Assembly: GCA_963576565.1 (NCBI GenBank)
Contig: OY755045.1
Coordinates: 1,589,477-1,653,476 of the forward strand
DNA length: 64,000 bases
Origin: Aspidapion aeneum
Lineage: Eukaryota > Arthropoda > Insecta > Coleoptera > Brentidae
Direction of reading: 5' to 3'
Shown: positions 40,905 through 52,135 of the stretch, one piece after another
How positions within the stretch are numbered: the first letter of the stretch is position 1
Layout: every line of letters begins with the position of its first letter
Position numbers and translations under genes: made by a program
The notes under the pieces: model-generated
What the model saw: the letters and a program-made list of their open reading frames with translations, nothing else
Told to the model about the DNA's origin: nothing
Database searches by the model: none

Positions 40905-41818
40905 TTTTTAGCTCACACTACTACTAAACTATAGTAGTGTGAGCTATGGTGATCCTAATTTTTTCGAGAAAAAAAAGGTTGCTCCGATTTCAAAAATTTT
41001 TATATATCTTTGCGTTTCAGATGATTTTAAAACTTTTTTGTTTCGCCCTCTGTCTGTCTGTCTGTTTGTATGTCTGTCTGTATTTCTGTCTGTAACGACC
41101 AACCCGCATTACTCAAAAACCGCTTCTCCGATTTAAATGAAATTTGGTACCAAGGCTGGGTCTTGGGCCGTGATGGTCCTATTTCAAAATGAACAAAATC
41201 CTCCGAACGTTAGCCAAATTAAAGGGTGGGGGTAGATTTAAAAAATTAGAGTTTATGTAAAGATATGGCGTGTGTGATATCAAACGAAAGGTAGTTAACT
41301 CTGCAGAAAAAAAAAATAATTTTAATTTATTTAAAAAAAAGGGAGGGGGTAGATTTCAAAAATTAGGGTTTAAGTGAAAATATGGCGTGTGTGATATCAA
41401 ACGAAAGGTAATTGAGTCTAGAGTTAAACAAAATACATTTTAGTTTAAAAAAAAAGGTGGGGGTGGATTTTAAAAATTACAGTTTAAGTCAAAACATGGC
41501 TTGTGTGGTATCAAACGGAAGGTAATTGAGTCTGGAGTTGAATAAAATATATTTCAGTTTTTAGTTGTATTAGCTCACACGTACGCTATAACTCATGGAC
41601 GCACCGAGGGGGGGGGCGCTCAGGGCACCTTAGATTTTTTTATTTTCGACATATTTCATGAAAAAACACAAAAAATAACTTAAAATTCGACATCATGAGG
41701 TTTCGCCCCCCCCCCAAGAGGCCTAGGCCCCCCCACGATATATTCCTGGGTGCGTCAATGAATAACTATAGTACTTAGTGTGAGCTTAGGTGCCCATAGA
41801 TTGACAGACTATTTTTTT
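40905..41818 (+). mobile_element. AGCTCACAC-family element, copy D
   Basis: Left hairpin at 40911-40944, TGATCCTAATTTTTTCGAG, GTCTG repeats at 41050-41095, the TTTGGTACC block and three tandem units of about 115 bp starting near 41224, 41342 and 41453. The right hairpin is split by a small MITE at 41593-41761. The tail ATTGACAGACTATTTTT closes the element. Confidence 0.8.
41588..41766. mobile_element. 169-bp nested MITE with 5-bp target duplication
   Basis: TCATGGACGCACC at 41593 and GGGTGCGTCAATGA at 41761 are inverted ends. ATAAC flanks both sides (41588-41592, 41762-41766), and removing the insert restores the right hairpin of copy D. The ends are rich in G- and C-runs. Confidence 0.85.
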
Positions 41819-42029
41819 AAATTAATTAAATATTTTTAAGGAATTCTGATAATTGGAGTTTTATCTGCCTTATTTTTATTTTGGTAATTTCTTTTGTATT
41901 TGTAGATGTCGCCACTTATGTAAAAGCATACGGTATCGCAGCCATTATTTATTTATTTCTCTTACCAATATCGTAAGATGAGATTTATATAACGTTTCTA
42001 TAGCTTTATAAAAGTGTCACATTGACCAT
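41819..42029. other. AT-rich spacer
   Basis: Nothing is recognised. Confidence 0.5.
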
Positions 42030-42190
42030 GTAATGAAGAGTCCCTTAAGGACGAAGCCCGTGGGTTACAGCTTTCAAGCTGCCCACGGAAAAATACAAGA
42101 GAAATAAAATCTTTCTATGCCCGCTTAGCTACGAAAAATTGTTGTTTTTTTTTATTTACGGATACTAAACTTTACGTTTATAGAATTTTT
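42030..42190 (+). repeat. divergent copy of part of the interleaved repeat at 56455-56650
   Basis: GAGTCCCTTAAGGACGAAG, GGAAAAATACAAGAGAAATA, CCGCTTAGCTACGA and GGATACTAAACTTTACGTTT align in order with 56467-56650. Confidence 0.65.
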
Positions 42191-42746
42191 TAACCTATAA
42201 TAACTATCATGATTTTCTTTTCACCCATTTTTTGTGGCGTTTATAGCTTTTATACAACTTTAACTTGTTAGAAGGTTTTTTGCAAACTATGACGTCATAC
42301 AGTTAACGCTTGATTGCCATAGCATCGACAATATAATTTGTAATTCAATAGGCAAATTCCAGTGGAAAGGCCGAGGAGTATTTTCGGTTTGTTTAGTTTG
42401 AACATTAAGGTCATAATGATATAGCTTTTGGCGTTCAATTTCAACGAAAGCAATTATTTTAGTAAACGAACTCTCATTTTCTTTGAGTTATTACCACTTG
42501 GTAAGTAAAGCCATGTAAAAAAACTGATTTGAGGAAGCGAAAATTAAATAGATTTTAACGAAAAACGATTTTTTAGTCCTCTGGGGGACTAGTAAAATTG
42601 TGTTGGAGAAAAATCTGAAAGCGTATGCAGAAAGAATTTTTGAAATCGCTCTATATTTGATAAAATTATGCGAATATGCTTTTTGAATAGGGTGGGGCGA
42701 ATGACAGGAGATGAGAAGGGTGGGAGCAGGGAGGACTACAAAGTAA
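42191..42746. other. spacer
   Basis: No gene or shared repeat is recognised. Confidence 0.5.
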
Positions 42747-43635
42747 AGGAGAGTTTACACATGCATGGATTTAGTGGCGCCAGTGTTCGCGCTAGTTCTA
42801 TTTGCACGCCAGTAAAAGTTTACACTATTGTGCGAAAATTAGCCAGTTTCATTTTTAAAGTGTACACGATGAACTCTCGGAAGCCTGCAAAGTAGTGGCT
42901 AAACTTTTATTGAAAAAAAATAAAAGAGATTCAGAAAAAGTCCGTATCTAGGTTAAAGCATGGATTGTTCGTCGATCTACTGAGTTTCTCTTATTTGAAC
43001 AACATTCTTTAAAATTCGGTCTGCTACTTTAAACCATGGTACTTTTGTGGTGTATACTTCATCTGCACCAGTTCCGGAACGTGGGCTTTTTTTAATTTTT
43101 GTCAATTCCAAAGCATATGTGTTTCTTATGGATTGTATTTTTGCTTTTACTTCTGCAACTTCAAAGCCTTCAATATTCATTATTTCACAAATTTTTTGGT
43201 AAGCATTATCTCGACTATCTTTGTTTTTATAAGAACTACTGTGTACATCCCATAAACAAGGAAAACATTCAACGCCTTCAAGAGACTGTATGGTCAGTTC
43301 TGCTGACCATTTTTTTTTAGCCATAATATGCTATAAAAACAACAATAAACAAAATTTTGAAGCTCAAACACATTGAAAATAAATAATAATGTAAAATAAT
43401 GAACTTAAAACTGGCGAGCCGACGTGCAAGCACCTGTTTACACATGAAAATTTTCTTTTTCTGCGCGCATGCGTCACCACTGGCGCCAGCAAATTCAGTC
43501 AGCTGCAGACTTTTTTGATACATGCATGAAAAAAAATAACTTGTGTGCAAGTCGGTATTTACACTTGCAATTTTAACTTACTGGCGCGCCAGTTTTTATT
43601 GGCGTCAGCAAATCCATGCATGTGTAAACTCTCCT
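42747..43635 (-). mobile_element. PIF/Harbinger-type element with only its MADF gene
   Basis: TAA flanks both sides (42744-42746, 43636-43638), the TWA-type target of PIF/Harbinger. The ends AGGAGAGTTTACACATGCAT and its inverse match through GGATTT, and sub-terminal GGCGCCAG/CTGGCGC words recur inside. The transposase gene is deleted and the accessory MADF-type gene remains. Confidence 0.88.
42977..43324 (-). CDS. MADF-domain (Myb/SANT-like) accessory protein of Harbinger type
   Basis: The 115-codon minus-strand frame from the ATG at 43324 is intact: MAKKKWSAELTIQSLEGVEC, then FPCLWDVHSSSYKNKDSRDN, AYQKICEIMNIEGFEVAEVK, AKIQSIRNTYALELTKIKKS and VYTTKVPWFKVADRILKN. LWD, Y-K-K-R, the IRNTY-LEL block and PWF are the landmarks of a MADF DNA-binding domain spanning roughly residues 8-108. 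In PIF/Harbinger transposons such a Myb/SANT-like protein helps the transposase bind the ends. The frame has no break and may still be translated, but expression cannot be judged here and the transposase is missing. The start is the first ATG, with the lysine-rich MAKKKW giving a plausible amino end. Confidence 0.85.
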   Translation of the reverse strand: MAKKKWSAELTIQSLEGVECFPCLWDVHSSSYKNKDSRDNAYQKICEIMNIEGFEVAEVKAKIQSIRNTYALELTKIKKSPRSGTGADEVYTTKVPWFKVADRILKNVVQIRETQ

Positions 43636-43638
43636 TAA

Positions 43639-43984
43639 CTACATGTTGATTCCTGTTTAAAAAAATAAAGCCTATAGCATCTTCGGGATCAGTTCGTTCA
43701 AACGTTGAACCAAAAACATTGTCCTTCCTTTCGCCGTGCTGCAGTTGGGTAAAAAATGTTATGACTCTAACGCAGTGAGAGAAAAAAAAAACAACACTCT
43801 CAAGTTTATAAATTTTGAGCAATTCAAAACCTATATAAACAAATTATGGCGTTGTTAAATTCGGCTTTGACAGAAACGCCGTATTGTGTATTTTTCATAT
43901 TTAAAACAAATTTTGCAGATTGCTGGGATAGCTTAACCAGTAACACAATCCGTTGTGGACAGATCTTGGTAGCAAAATAAATCG
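43639..43984. other. spacer
   Basis: No gene is recognised. Confidence 0.5.
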
Positions 43985-44260
43985 CGGATGCCGTATAGTT
44001 GCATCAATTATAAGAAATCTATTTTTATTTTATCTTTCCTTTCCCATTTCACGAGGTGCTTCTCCAGCACCGCATTTGTGGCAAAAATGGACACATCCTG
44101 TTCGTTGGAAATAGGTCACTATTTTTGGAACCGTGCTACGGATTGCGATATCTCTTCCATTATACTCGACAACCAATAAATTTGCTACATCTTGATAGTT
44201 ATTAAAAAAATACCCACTTCTCACCTGTTTCGCTACTTTCCCACACACTACCAGCCGGAA
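43985..44260 (-). repeat. fragment of repeat family G
   Basis: The stretch around 44051-44120 (GCATTTGTGGCAAAAATGGA, TTCGTTGGAAAT) is the inverse of 62470-62540 and of 62880-62960. The minus strand can be read as FQRTGCVHFCHKCGAGEAPR, a Cys-rich peptide also readable in the 62 kb copies, but no longer frame is conserved. Confidence 0.6.
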
Positions 44261-44274
44261 TACGGGTCTGAAAC

Positions 44275-44848
44275 AGCGAAAAATATTTCAAGACTCCGAC
44301 CAAAATATATTTTTCTCTTTTTTACTTATTTCCTACACACATTAAGGACAGTCTAACCAACAAAACAATGATGAGCCCATGTCCAGGTGTGCCACGTGGA
44401 AGCAGACGCCGCGGTCATTATATTCCCATCTCCTATGGCCTTTGAAGTTTTAATTACACTTAGGCGTAATGTTACCAGGGGCTACAAGCATATACTCCAA
44501 TACTCCCTGTTACCTATACATTAAAGGTATGAAAAATGCACAGATACCAAATTTACATAGATAGAGTTTTTGTCAACTGTACGCCGATGATTTGACGTAA
44601 CGAATACAAGAATAAAATAATATTCATGCGTAAAAGTATAACCAATCAGGACATTTCATCTTAAGGACCGCAAAAAGGGTAGACTTATACCCATTGATAT
44701 TACTATTTCAAATATGTTTGCATTCTGCCTCATAAGGTGCCGTAGGTATTGCAATAATACGTACTATATGGAAATAATATGGATATGTCTTTGAAAGCAA
44801 CCAATCAGGTCTTTTTTGCTTAAAGACCCCAAGGCCTTTGTTCATTCC
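44275..44848 (+). repeat. dispersed repeat S, copy 2, main part
   Basis: It aligns with 19858-20335. The last 50 bases of the repeat are displaced to 45462-45512 by an inserted stretch of about 610 bases (44849-45461) that starts after a GTTCAT and ends in GTTCAT. Confidence 0.75.
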
Positions 44849-45461
44849 GGGTTGTTATTTATTTAAAAAATAATTTATTTTGTTTAATTTTATTTTTTAA
44901 GCATTTTTTTGTTTTTACTTTATTTTTAAATACGGCCTTTTGAATTAATTAGGCCATAATTGGGCTTCCTATAAGTTACTCTAATCAATCATAATTAAAT
45001 GGTTAATTAGTTGTTAAAATAATTATAATTAAGAATAAAATACTACTTTTAAATTAAAATAAAAATACACCAGTGAAACTCATTTAGCGCCCCTCTAAAA
45101 GTTAAAACTGGACATATATGCGCGAACTCGCTTGTGAATTCAATAATGAAAAACAGTAGCCTTCGCACCTTCAGCGAGTCTCTCACGATCAACCGAACAG
45201 TTTAAAAATAAAGAAAAACAATGCATTTTTTCTGATAAGAAATACGTGACAATGAATTCCGCCTGCACGTTTTTCGGCTGTGATTAATATTAATATATTT
45301 AACATTAAAACCAAACACACAATAAAATTTTCACTTTTGCTAATTAGAGCGAATACGCGTGTGCTCAATATTACTGGAATAGAAGCTGGACACATGGAGT
45401 CATCTCTCTGGAAGGCCTTCCAGAATCTGGAATGAAGACAATACAGCAGTAAGTGCAGCAG
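44849..45461. other. inserted stretch inside repeat S
   Basis: It is AT-rich with no recognisable coding sequence. GTTCAT at both borders may be a 6-bp target duplication. Confidence 0.45.
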
Positions 45462-45512
45462 TTCATGTTTGCATCATGAATGGGCAGTTACCGTGGGTAT
45501 TGGAATATTCTA
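45462..45512 (+). repeat. dispersed repeat S, copy 2, displaced end
   Basis: CATGTTTGCATCATGAAT and CAGTTACCGTGGGTATTGGA match 20335-20385. Confidence 0.75.
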
Positions 45513-45934
45513 CAAGGCCATTAGAAGAAAAGTATTCGTATTCTATTTCAAATATTTGATTCTGAGTCCTAATATTTTGCTTGCTGCCGACTAAATGAAA
45601 TTCAAAATTTGCCTGGTCTGAGCCGAGCCGAACTGCGGTTTTCACCAATTACATTGATGTGTTTATTAAGTAAGTATGGAATATTTGGATAGTTATAAGG
45701 CTAACTGAGCCATAAAAGCAAACAGGTTAGATCCCCATTTAAAATTCACCTATTTCAGTCTATTTTTTTGTCTGATATTTCGCAAATATCTTTCAATTTG
45801 GTGACTCTAAAAAATTTATTAATTGGCTACAATAAATTTTTTGCTTAAATCTAAAGATCTTATAATATCAAACATGAAAAAACTATTAGATGTCTTGACG
45901 GATGTGCCCCCTTCCCAAACTTGTTAAAATAAAA
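45513..45934. other. spacer
   Basis: Nothing is recognised. Confidence 0.5.
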
Positions 45935-46400
45935 AAGATTACATTTATATCTCCAATACCTAAAGAAGGAAACAAGCTGAATTACAACAATTAAAGAGGA
46001 ATTTTAGTAACCAGCACTCTAAGTAGATTGTACGGTAGGATTCTTAGAGATCTAATAGAGAATGATTTTAATGAACGAGAAGAAGAAGAGCAAAGTGGGT
46101 TTCATGCAGGCAGATTTTGTGGTGATAATATTTTTTGTCTTAAACAAGTAATTGAGAAAAGAAGTGCTAGAAATAAACTCATGTTACTTTTGTGGGCCCA
46201 CAAAAAGCTTATGATACTATTCCAGCAGAAAAATTATTGACAGTGTTAAAACAAACTAATATCAACCATACATACATAAAAGCGATAAAAGAACTATACA
46301 AAGGGTCAATAACTAAAATTAAAATTGAAAATCAACTTTCAAGAATTCCTGGTAATAAAAGGCTTAAAACAGGAACGTTGTATCTCTCAAACTCTTTTTA
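45935..46400 (+). pseudogene. RTE-like RT, fingers/palm amino part
   Basis: The plus strand reads FISPIPKEGNKLNYNN, a stop where Cys/Tyr is usual, RGILVTSTLSRLYGRILRDL, EEEQSGFHAGRFCGDNIFCL, KQVIEKRSARNKL, then after a frame shift FVGPQKAYDTIPAEKLLTVL and LYKGSITKIKIEN. The order (P-PK-G, RGI, EEQSGF, QKAYD) is RT motifs 1 to A. The first catalytic Asp of motif A is Gly (VGPQKAYD), so this copy is inactive on three counts. It belongs to the same family as 49560-52135. Confidence 0.8.
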
Positions 46401-46500
46401 AAATAAGAATTTTTCAGACAAAAAGGTCATGCATGCAAAACGAAGCTATTTACGAAAATTCAGCTTGTTACTGATTATTGAAACAATTTACGGGTGTATT

Positions 46501-47988
46501 GTACAGCGTGTCTCATTTTCGATGGGATTAAATGGGAAACTCAGTTATTATTAAAGATATTGATATTCTGATTGCACCATGCTCTTTTTTAAACTATTAA
46601 AAATGGTGTAATCAGATTTTTGCTATACCTTGTAGTTTCGCTAATATAGGAAGTTTTTGAAAAAATTGCATTTTTAATAATCCCTTATATCTCGCTTATT
46701 TTGCCAGATATTTTTATTCTGTAAAAACTTTTTCATGGCAACTTTTTTAATAGAAAATAATGACGTTGTCAGTTTTTTAAAATATTGTTTAGTTTTGGGA
46801 TATGGTATTTATCATAAAAAAATTAAATACGGACCTGTATTTTTTTTATCACTATTTTAATTGGCTTTATGCTATTATTATCACAAAATAATAAAAATCT
46901 AAAAATTTTTTGTTTTAAGATTAAAAAAAAATATTTAACATTTTAAAAAAAAATTTAGTCCGAACCTGAAAATTTCCAAAATAAATATAAATTAAAAATT
47001 GCTAGTTGAACGATTTTTAGTTTAACTGTTTTGATTCTTAGCACATTAAAATGGGTTTACGTTAATTTAAGGATTTATTTGAAACAAAGTTTACGACAAA
47101 TACAAAAAAAAATAACTAGTTTTTCTTTAATGGTGTAAATGTTTAAACTGATTGCCACTAAGTGTGAGATATTGTTGGTATTTTTGAGCAATTTTTCTTA
47201 TCGCATTTTGCTTAATAATATTTCTGCCGTTTAAATATTGGGATTTTGTTATTTGAATAAAGCAGTCAAAAATATTTTTTTTAAATATGGATATGGTCGA
47301 TTTCTAGCCATTTTAGAATAATTTTGACTGAGATGTTCATAAAAATGACACGTAAAATGACAATGTCAATTCCACGATTTTGCTGTGCTACCATCAAATA
47401 ATTTGGTTTTTTACTTCATTTATAAATCTTTTAATTAACGTTTCAAAACGGATAAACTAAAAATCGTCCAACTAGTGTGTCTTGCAATTTTTAATTTATA
47501 TTTACGTTGGAAATTTCCAGGATTGGACTAATTTTTTTTTATATAGTAAATATTTTTTTTAGTCTTAAAACAATTTTTTTAAAAGTTTTATCATTTTAAG
47601 ATAATAATAGCATGAAAGTAAACAAAAAAGTAATAAAAAAAATCCAGATCCGTATTTAAATCTTTTATGATAAATACCATATCTCAAAAACAAAACAATA
47701 ATTTAAAAAAATTACAACGTCATTATTTTGCTCTAAAAAAGTTGCCATTAAAAGGTTTTTTACGGAATGAAACTATCTTGCAAAATAAGCGAGATACAAG
47801 GAATTATTAAAAATGCAATTTTTTCAAAAACTCCCTGTTTTAGCGAAACCATGGGGTATAGCAAAAATCGGATTACACCATTTTAAGGGCTCAAAAAACG
47901 AGCACTGTAAGGTGAAATCAGAAAATCGATATCTGTAATAATATCCGAGTTTCCCATTTAATCCCATCGAAAATGGGACATGCTGTAC
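46501..47988. mobile_element. foldback family F, second complete copy
   Basis: It opens GTACAGCGTGTCTCATTTTC and closes GGGACATGCTGTAC. Arms of about 500 bases pair along their length (GATTGCACCATGCTC, TGACGTTGTCA, AAATTTCCA and CAATTTTTAATTTATATTT blocks). A central stretch of about 400 bases is single copy and non-coding. Confidence 0.82.
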
Positions 47989-49559
47989 ACTATAAATTAA
48001 GATTTTTATTCAAGAATTGAAATATTACAGAAGCACAATTTTTTCTTTACCAAAACTATTTAACGGTACATTACCCTAGCAAAGCTTGCCAAAAAAAAAC
48101 GGCTAAGCCAAAAGTTTTTTCATTAAAAACTTTCAACTAGAAAGTCACTGGGATCGCAGCTACGTTAGCTACACGCTTAGAAGCTAGGTTATATAATAGG
48201 CGCTCATTGAAAACTCAGATTACTTTGAATTTACATGTTCGCCTTAAGGTGGGTTATATTATTACAGAATGTAATCGTGAACGAAAGAAATTTTATCCTA
48301 CAGAATTGAAATCTTTTTTTCTTTTAAATTCTAACAAAAATTGTATAGTCTTTGCAATAAGGCTAGTCCTTTTGTTTAATCACCCCGTAATTCTGGTAAC
48401 AAAACGCAGGTGTATTCTTAATTCAGTTTTAAACCACAGGTTCCTAAGGTAACTGATAATGGATGCTGCGAAACGAATTATCAGTTACCTTAATGTTAAT
48501 ATATTCGGTCACCACCCTTTATAATAAAGGTGGTGGATCGGTGTTTAAACTGACATTGTTTTGAAATTTCTGACTTTGAAAGATTATCGCTTATTTTTTA
48601 TTTAAATTCTGATTCTGATTTGGAATAGTTTTTTGAGAAAAGGTTCTGTCCCAAAATGATTTTATGTAGTGAAAAATTTATGAACAATTGGGGTGCCCAT
48701 CCCCAAAGTTTCTACATTGGAAGATTTTCATTGCAACTGACCGTAGAGCTACAAACCATGAACAAACGATAAATTAATGATTATTTAATTTTTTCAAAAA
48801 TGTTATTTTTTACAATGTATTTAGAGCTAGAGTTAAGCTAAGCTTTGCAAATTTGTTTTGGTAAAAATTATGATTCAAATAAGATTAGGCCCTATTTATA
48901 TTATAGCTCATAGGATTAGAAACCAACCAAAAAACTGAAAATCTAAAATCTAACTAAAAAACAAACTATGCAAAAATAATTTATTCTCATCATCCAAAAA
49001 ACTTCATCTCATAAACTGCCATTGTCAGTTATGATGAGAGGAGCGACATCAATAGCTGTTTCATTTTCTCAGTCTTCCAAAATTAGTTTTTCGCAATGCA
49101 TTATGTAATTTTAACAATGCGTTTTATCTTTTTAAACAATAGTTTAAAAAAACTTTTTAGTTTTCTAAAGAAGTTGTTTTGAATGGCATTACAAAGTCTT
49201 CATACTTTTTGTCATTGCCTATACTGTTTCTTAAAATTTTGCTTTGTAGTTATTACGGATGGGACCGAAGACCGAAAAAAGCGTGGAATTTTCGTATAAA
49301 CATTTTATCTTTGTCGCAATTTTTTTTCCTATTTTGACTACTTGCCAAAAAAATTTTTTGTTTTGAAAGTTGACTTTTATTGGCAATTTAAACTTTGATA
49401 GACAGACAGGCTTGCAACTGCCAACTGCAATCTGGGGCCAACAACGATTTTCGATGCTATTTTCTGTCTTCTTTATAGGAGAAAAATAAAAAAGGATAGC
49501 AAAGGGACTTGGGGTATTGCAAGGACTATATAAATTCTAATATAATGGAAATTTAATAC
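47989..49559. other. long stretch with two adjoining hairpins
   Basis: No gene is supported in 1.5 kb. The hairpins at 48446-48535 are listed separately. The rest is AT-rich. Confidence 0.5.
48446..48535. repeat. two adjoining hairpins
   Basis: AAGGTAACTGATAAT (48446-48460) is exactly complementary to 48477-48491 across a 16-base loop. CACCACCCTTTAT (from 48510) pairs with ATAAAGGTGGTG (to 48535) with one mismatch. Confidence 0.85.
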
Positions 49560-50145
49560 TATCTATCTATTTAGCATTCTTCAGTCCATAGTTGAATATA
49601 GGCCTCCTCAAATATCTTCCACTCTTCTCTGTCTGTTGCCGTGTCCGCCAATGTCATTTGGGGTCTTCCCCTACTTCTTTTATTTTCCCAAGGTCTCCAG
49701 TTTATAATTTTGTTTCTTCGATCGTCTTTCTGTCTGATATTATGACCGGCTGACATCCCTTACTTTTGTTTTAATTCTATACATGTAACATTTGTCTTAC
49801 CATTAATCTTTAGGCTTTTATTACTGGGATCCATAGGTAAGTACAGGAAGGATACATTGGTTATACACTTTCGTTTTGATTTGAGCTGTTTGGTTTTCTT
49901 TTTCTGGTTTAATAATAATATGTCCCTGGTATATACATTCCTCTTCCTGGTCTATTTTCTTCTGGTTTATTCTGATCGTGATACTTTCATCTGTGTTTGT
50001 TAAGATTTTAGTTTTAGTGTAGTTCAGACTCAATTCTACAGTTTTAGCTACTGTATCCAGTTCTTCCATCATTTTTATTATCTTCTTTCTTATCTGTTAT
50101 TAAGACGATATCTTCAGCATATCTTATAGTACAATGAAAAGAGGA
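49560..50145 (-). pseudogene. RTE-like RT, C-terminal part of the split copy
   Basis: Next to the foldback border the minus strand reads IRYAEDIVLIT (the RT YADD box changed to YAED), then MMEELDTVAKTVELSLNYTK, ITIRINQKKIDQEEECIYQG, YNQCILPVLTYGSQ, a deletion, NIRQKDDRRNKIINWRPWEN, KRSRGRPQMTLADTATDREE and WKIFEEAYIQLWTEE. The final residues match the usual end of these proteins. The foldback at 50146-51771 separates it from 51772-52135. Confidence 0.82.
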
Positions 50146-51771
50146 GTTTTACCCTACAAAAGGTCCGGTAGTTCTGAATTTTGGATATGTTATTAAGGTC
50201 GAAAGGGTAGTTAAAAATCTGAGTTTTCGTCACCCCCACTTCTGTGCTTCCTCCGCCATCTTGAAAAAACCATCAAGAATTAGCACTTTTTGTAGTTTTT
50301 TACCTGTAACTTCGTTCCAGTACACTAAATCGCAAAAAAAGTTATATGAAATTTTTTAGAGGATATAATTGTCTACAACTGGGTGGTACAATGGTTGTTC
50401 TGCGAGCAGTAGTAACGAAGCTAGGTAATTTCCAAAAATGACTAAAATCACGTGCTTGGGCAAATTTTCAGATTTTTTCTAATTTAGACGGCATAAGCTC
50501 CGAAATACTTTGTTCTAGGGTAAAACTTCTAAGAACATATCTTGTAGAGAATTTTATCAGCTACAAAATCCATTCTTTAAATGTATTTTTAAATATTGTA
50601 ATTGGAGTGGGAGTAACTTTTAACTTAAAGTAAGTAAGTTAGAAAATAATAATTCTTTTAAATTTAGTGCTGTGTTGAAAAGAATTTTACTGTCAATAAA
50701 GTGCATCATAGCATTTTTTAAAATTAAGCTTTTGAAAAAATTTGTAACAAAAATATTTTAATTTGTGATTTTTTAAAATTGGTTAAATTTACGGGCGCCT
50801 TTGAATTTATAACCATAAAACCAATCCGGATTTCTTGTACAGCATTTTAAAGGAAATTTTATTTGCTACAATAATGTATAACACATTTTGTTCTATAAAC
50901 CTTGGTTTAAAAAAAAATCGACTAACATGGAAAAAACATGGATATTTTTTTACTTTTTTAAATAACTTCAATTAACGGACGCCGCTGAAGAGTTTATAAA
51001 TAGTTGACCCCATTGAGTTATACCTTTTTTTAAAGGACATTGTCTACAATAAAGTATATTACAAATTTTTCTCTTAGAAGCGTATTTTTTGAGAAAATTT
51101 GAGAAAACCTAAATATGTTCGATTTTGGGGGGTCTGGGGGGGTTTTTGAAGAGGTGGTTAGTTTAAGGAGGTGTTTGACCCCTAAGCTCTCTTACCTTTT
51201 TGAACGTCACTAAATTTACACAAAAAAATAAAAATAAATAAAAAACGTGCCGTTTAAAGCACTAAATTTTAAAAAATGATTATCTTCTAACTTACTTACT
51301 TTAAGTTAAAAGTTACTCCCACCCCATTACAATATTTAAAAAAACATTTAAAGAATGGATTTTGTAGGTGATAAAATTCTCTACAAGATATGTTCTCAGA
51401 ACTTTTATCCTAGAACAAAGCATTTCGGAGCTTATGCCGTCTAAAGTAGAAAAAATCTGAAAATTTGCTCAAGCACGTGATTTTAGTCATTTTGGAAATT
51501 ACCTAGCTCCGTTACTACTGCTCGTAGAACAACCATTGTACCACCCAATTGTAGATAATTATATCCTCTAAAAATTTTCATGTAACTCGTTTTGTGTACT
51601 GGAACGAAATTAAAGGCAAAAAATTAAAAAAAGTGCCAATTTTTGATGGTTTTTTCAAGATGGCGGAGGGATCACAGGGGTGGGGGTGACGAAAACTCAG
51701 ATTTTTAACTACCCTTCAGAGCTTAACAACATATCCATCATTCAGAACTACCGGACCTTTTTTAGGGTAAC
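50146..51771. mobile_element. foldback element with about 500-bp arms
   Basis: The left arm, 50146 to about 50660, begins GTTTTACCCTAC and includes GGTCCGGTAGTTCTGAA, CACGTGCTTGGGCAAATTT and GGCATAAGCTCCGAAA. The right arm, about 51270 to 51771, is its inverse and ends CCGGACC-TTTTTTAGGGTAAC. The core, about 600 bases, has no recognisable gene. It interrupts an RT pseudogene on the minus strand. Confidence 0.9.
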
Positions 51772-52135
51772 CCACCTATTTTGGCCTCTATTCATTGAAC
51801 TATTAGGTGGTTCAGGTTTTGTCCGCTTACTTTGATGCCCCTTTTTTCCCAATCTAAGTTTTTAAAAACATCTTCTAGAGCCTGGTTAAATAGTTTAGAG
51901 GATATTCTGTCACCCCTCTGACACCTCTTCTTATTGGCTTGATTCCGTCGTGGATTTTGATTGATGTTGTTGCTTCGCTATTTTTGTAGGTCCATAAAGG
52001 TAACATAAGTCTCTATATTTTTGCTCTTCTTCTTCATGTTCATAAAAATTATTCTACTTAGAGTACTGGTTACTGAAATTTCTCTATAATTGTTGCACTC
52101 CGGCTTGTTTCTTTTTCAATGTATTGAGTTAGGCC
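51772..52135 (-). pseudogene. RTE-like RT, palm part of the split copy
   Basis: The minus strand reads NSEATTSIKIHDGIKPIRRG, then in a shifted frame RISSKLFNQALEDVFKNLDW and IKVSGQNLNHLIV, ending at the foldback. It corresponds to the RT block before the YADD box and matches the 16893-17032 fragment. Upstream RT motifs are rearranged (CRS-type deletion near 52010-52080). Confidence 0.75.
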
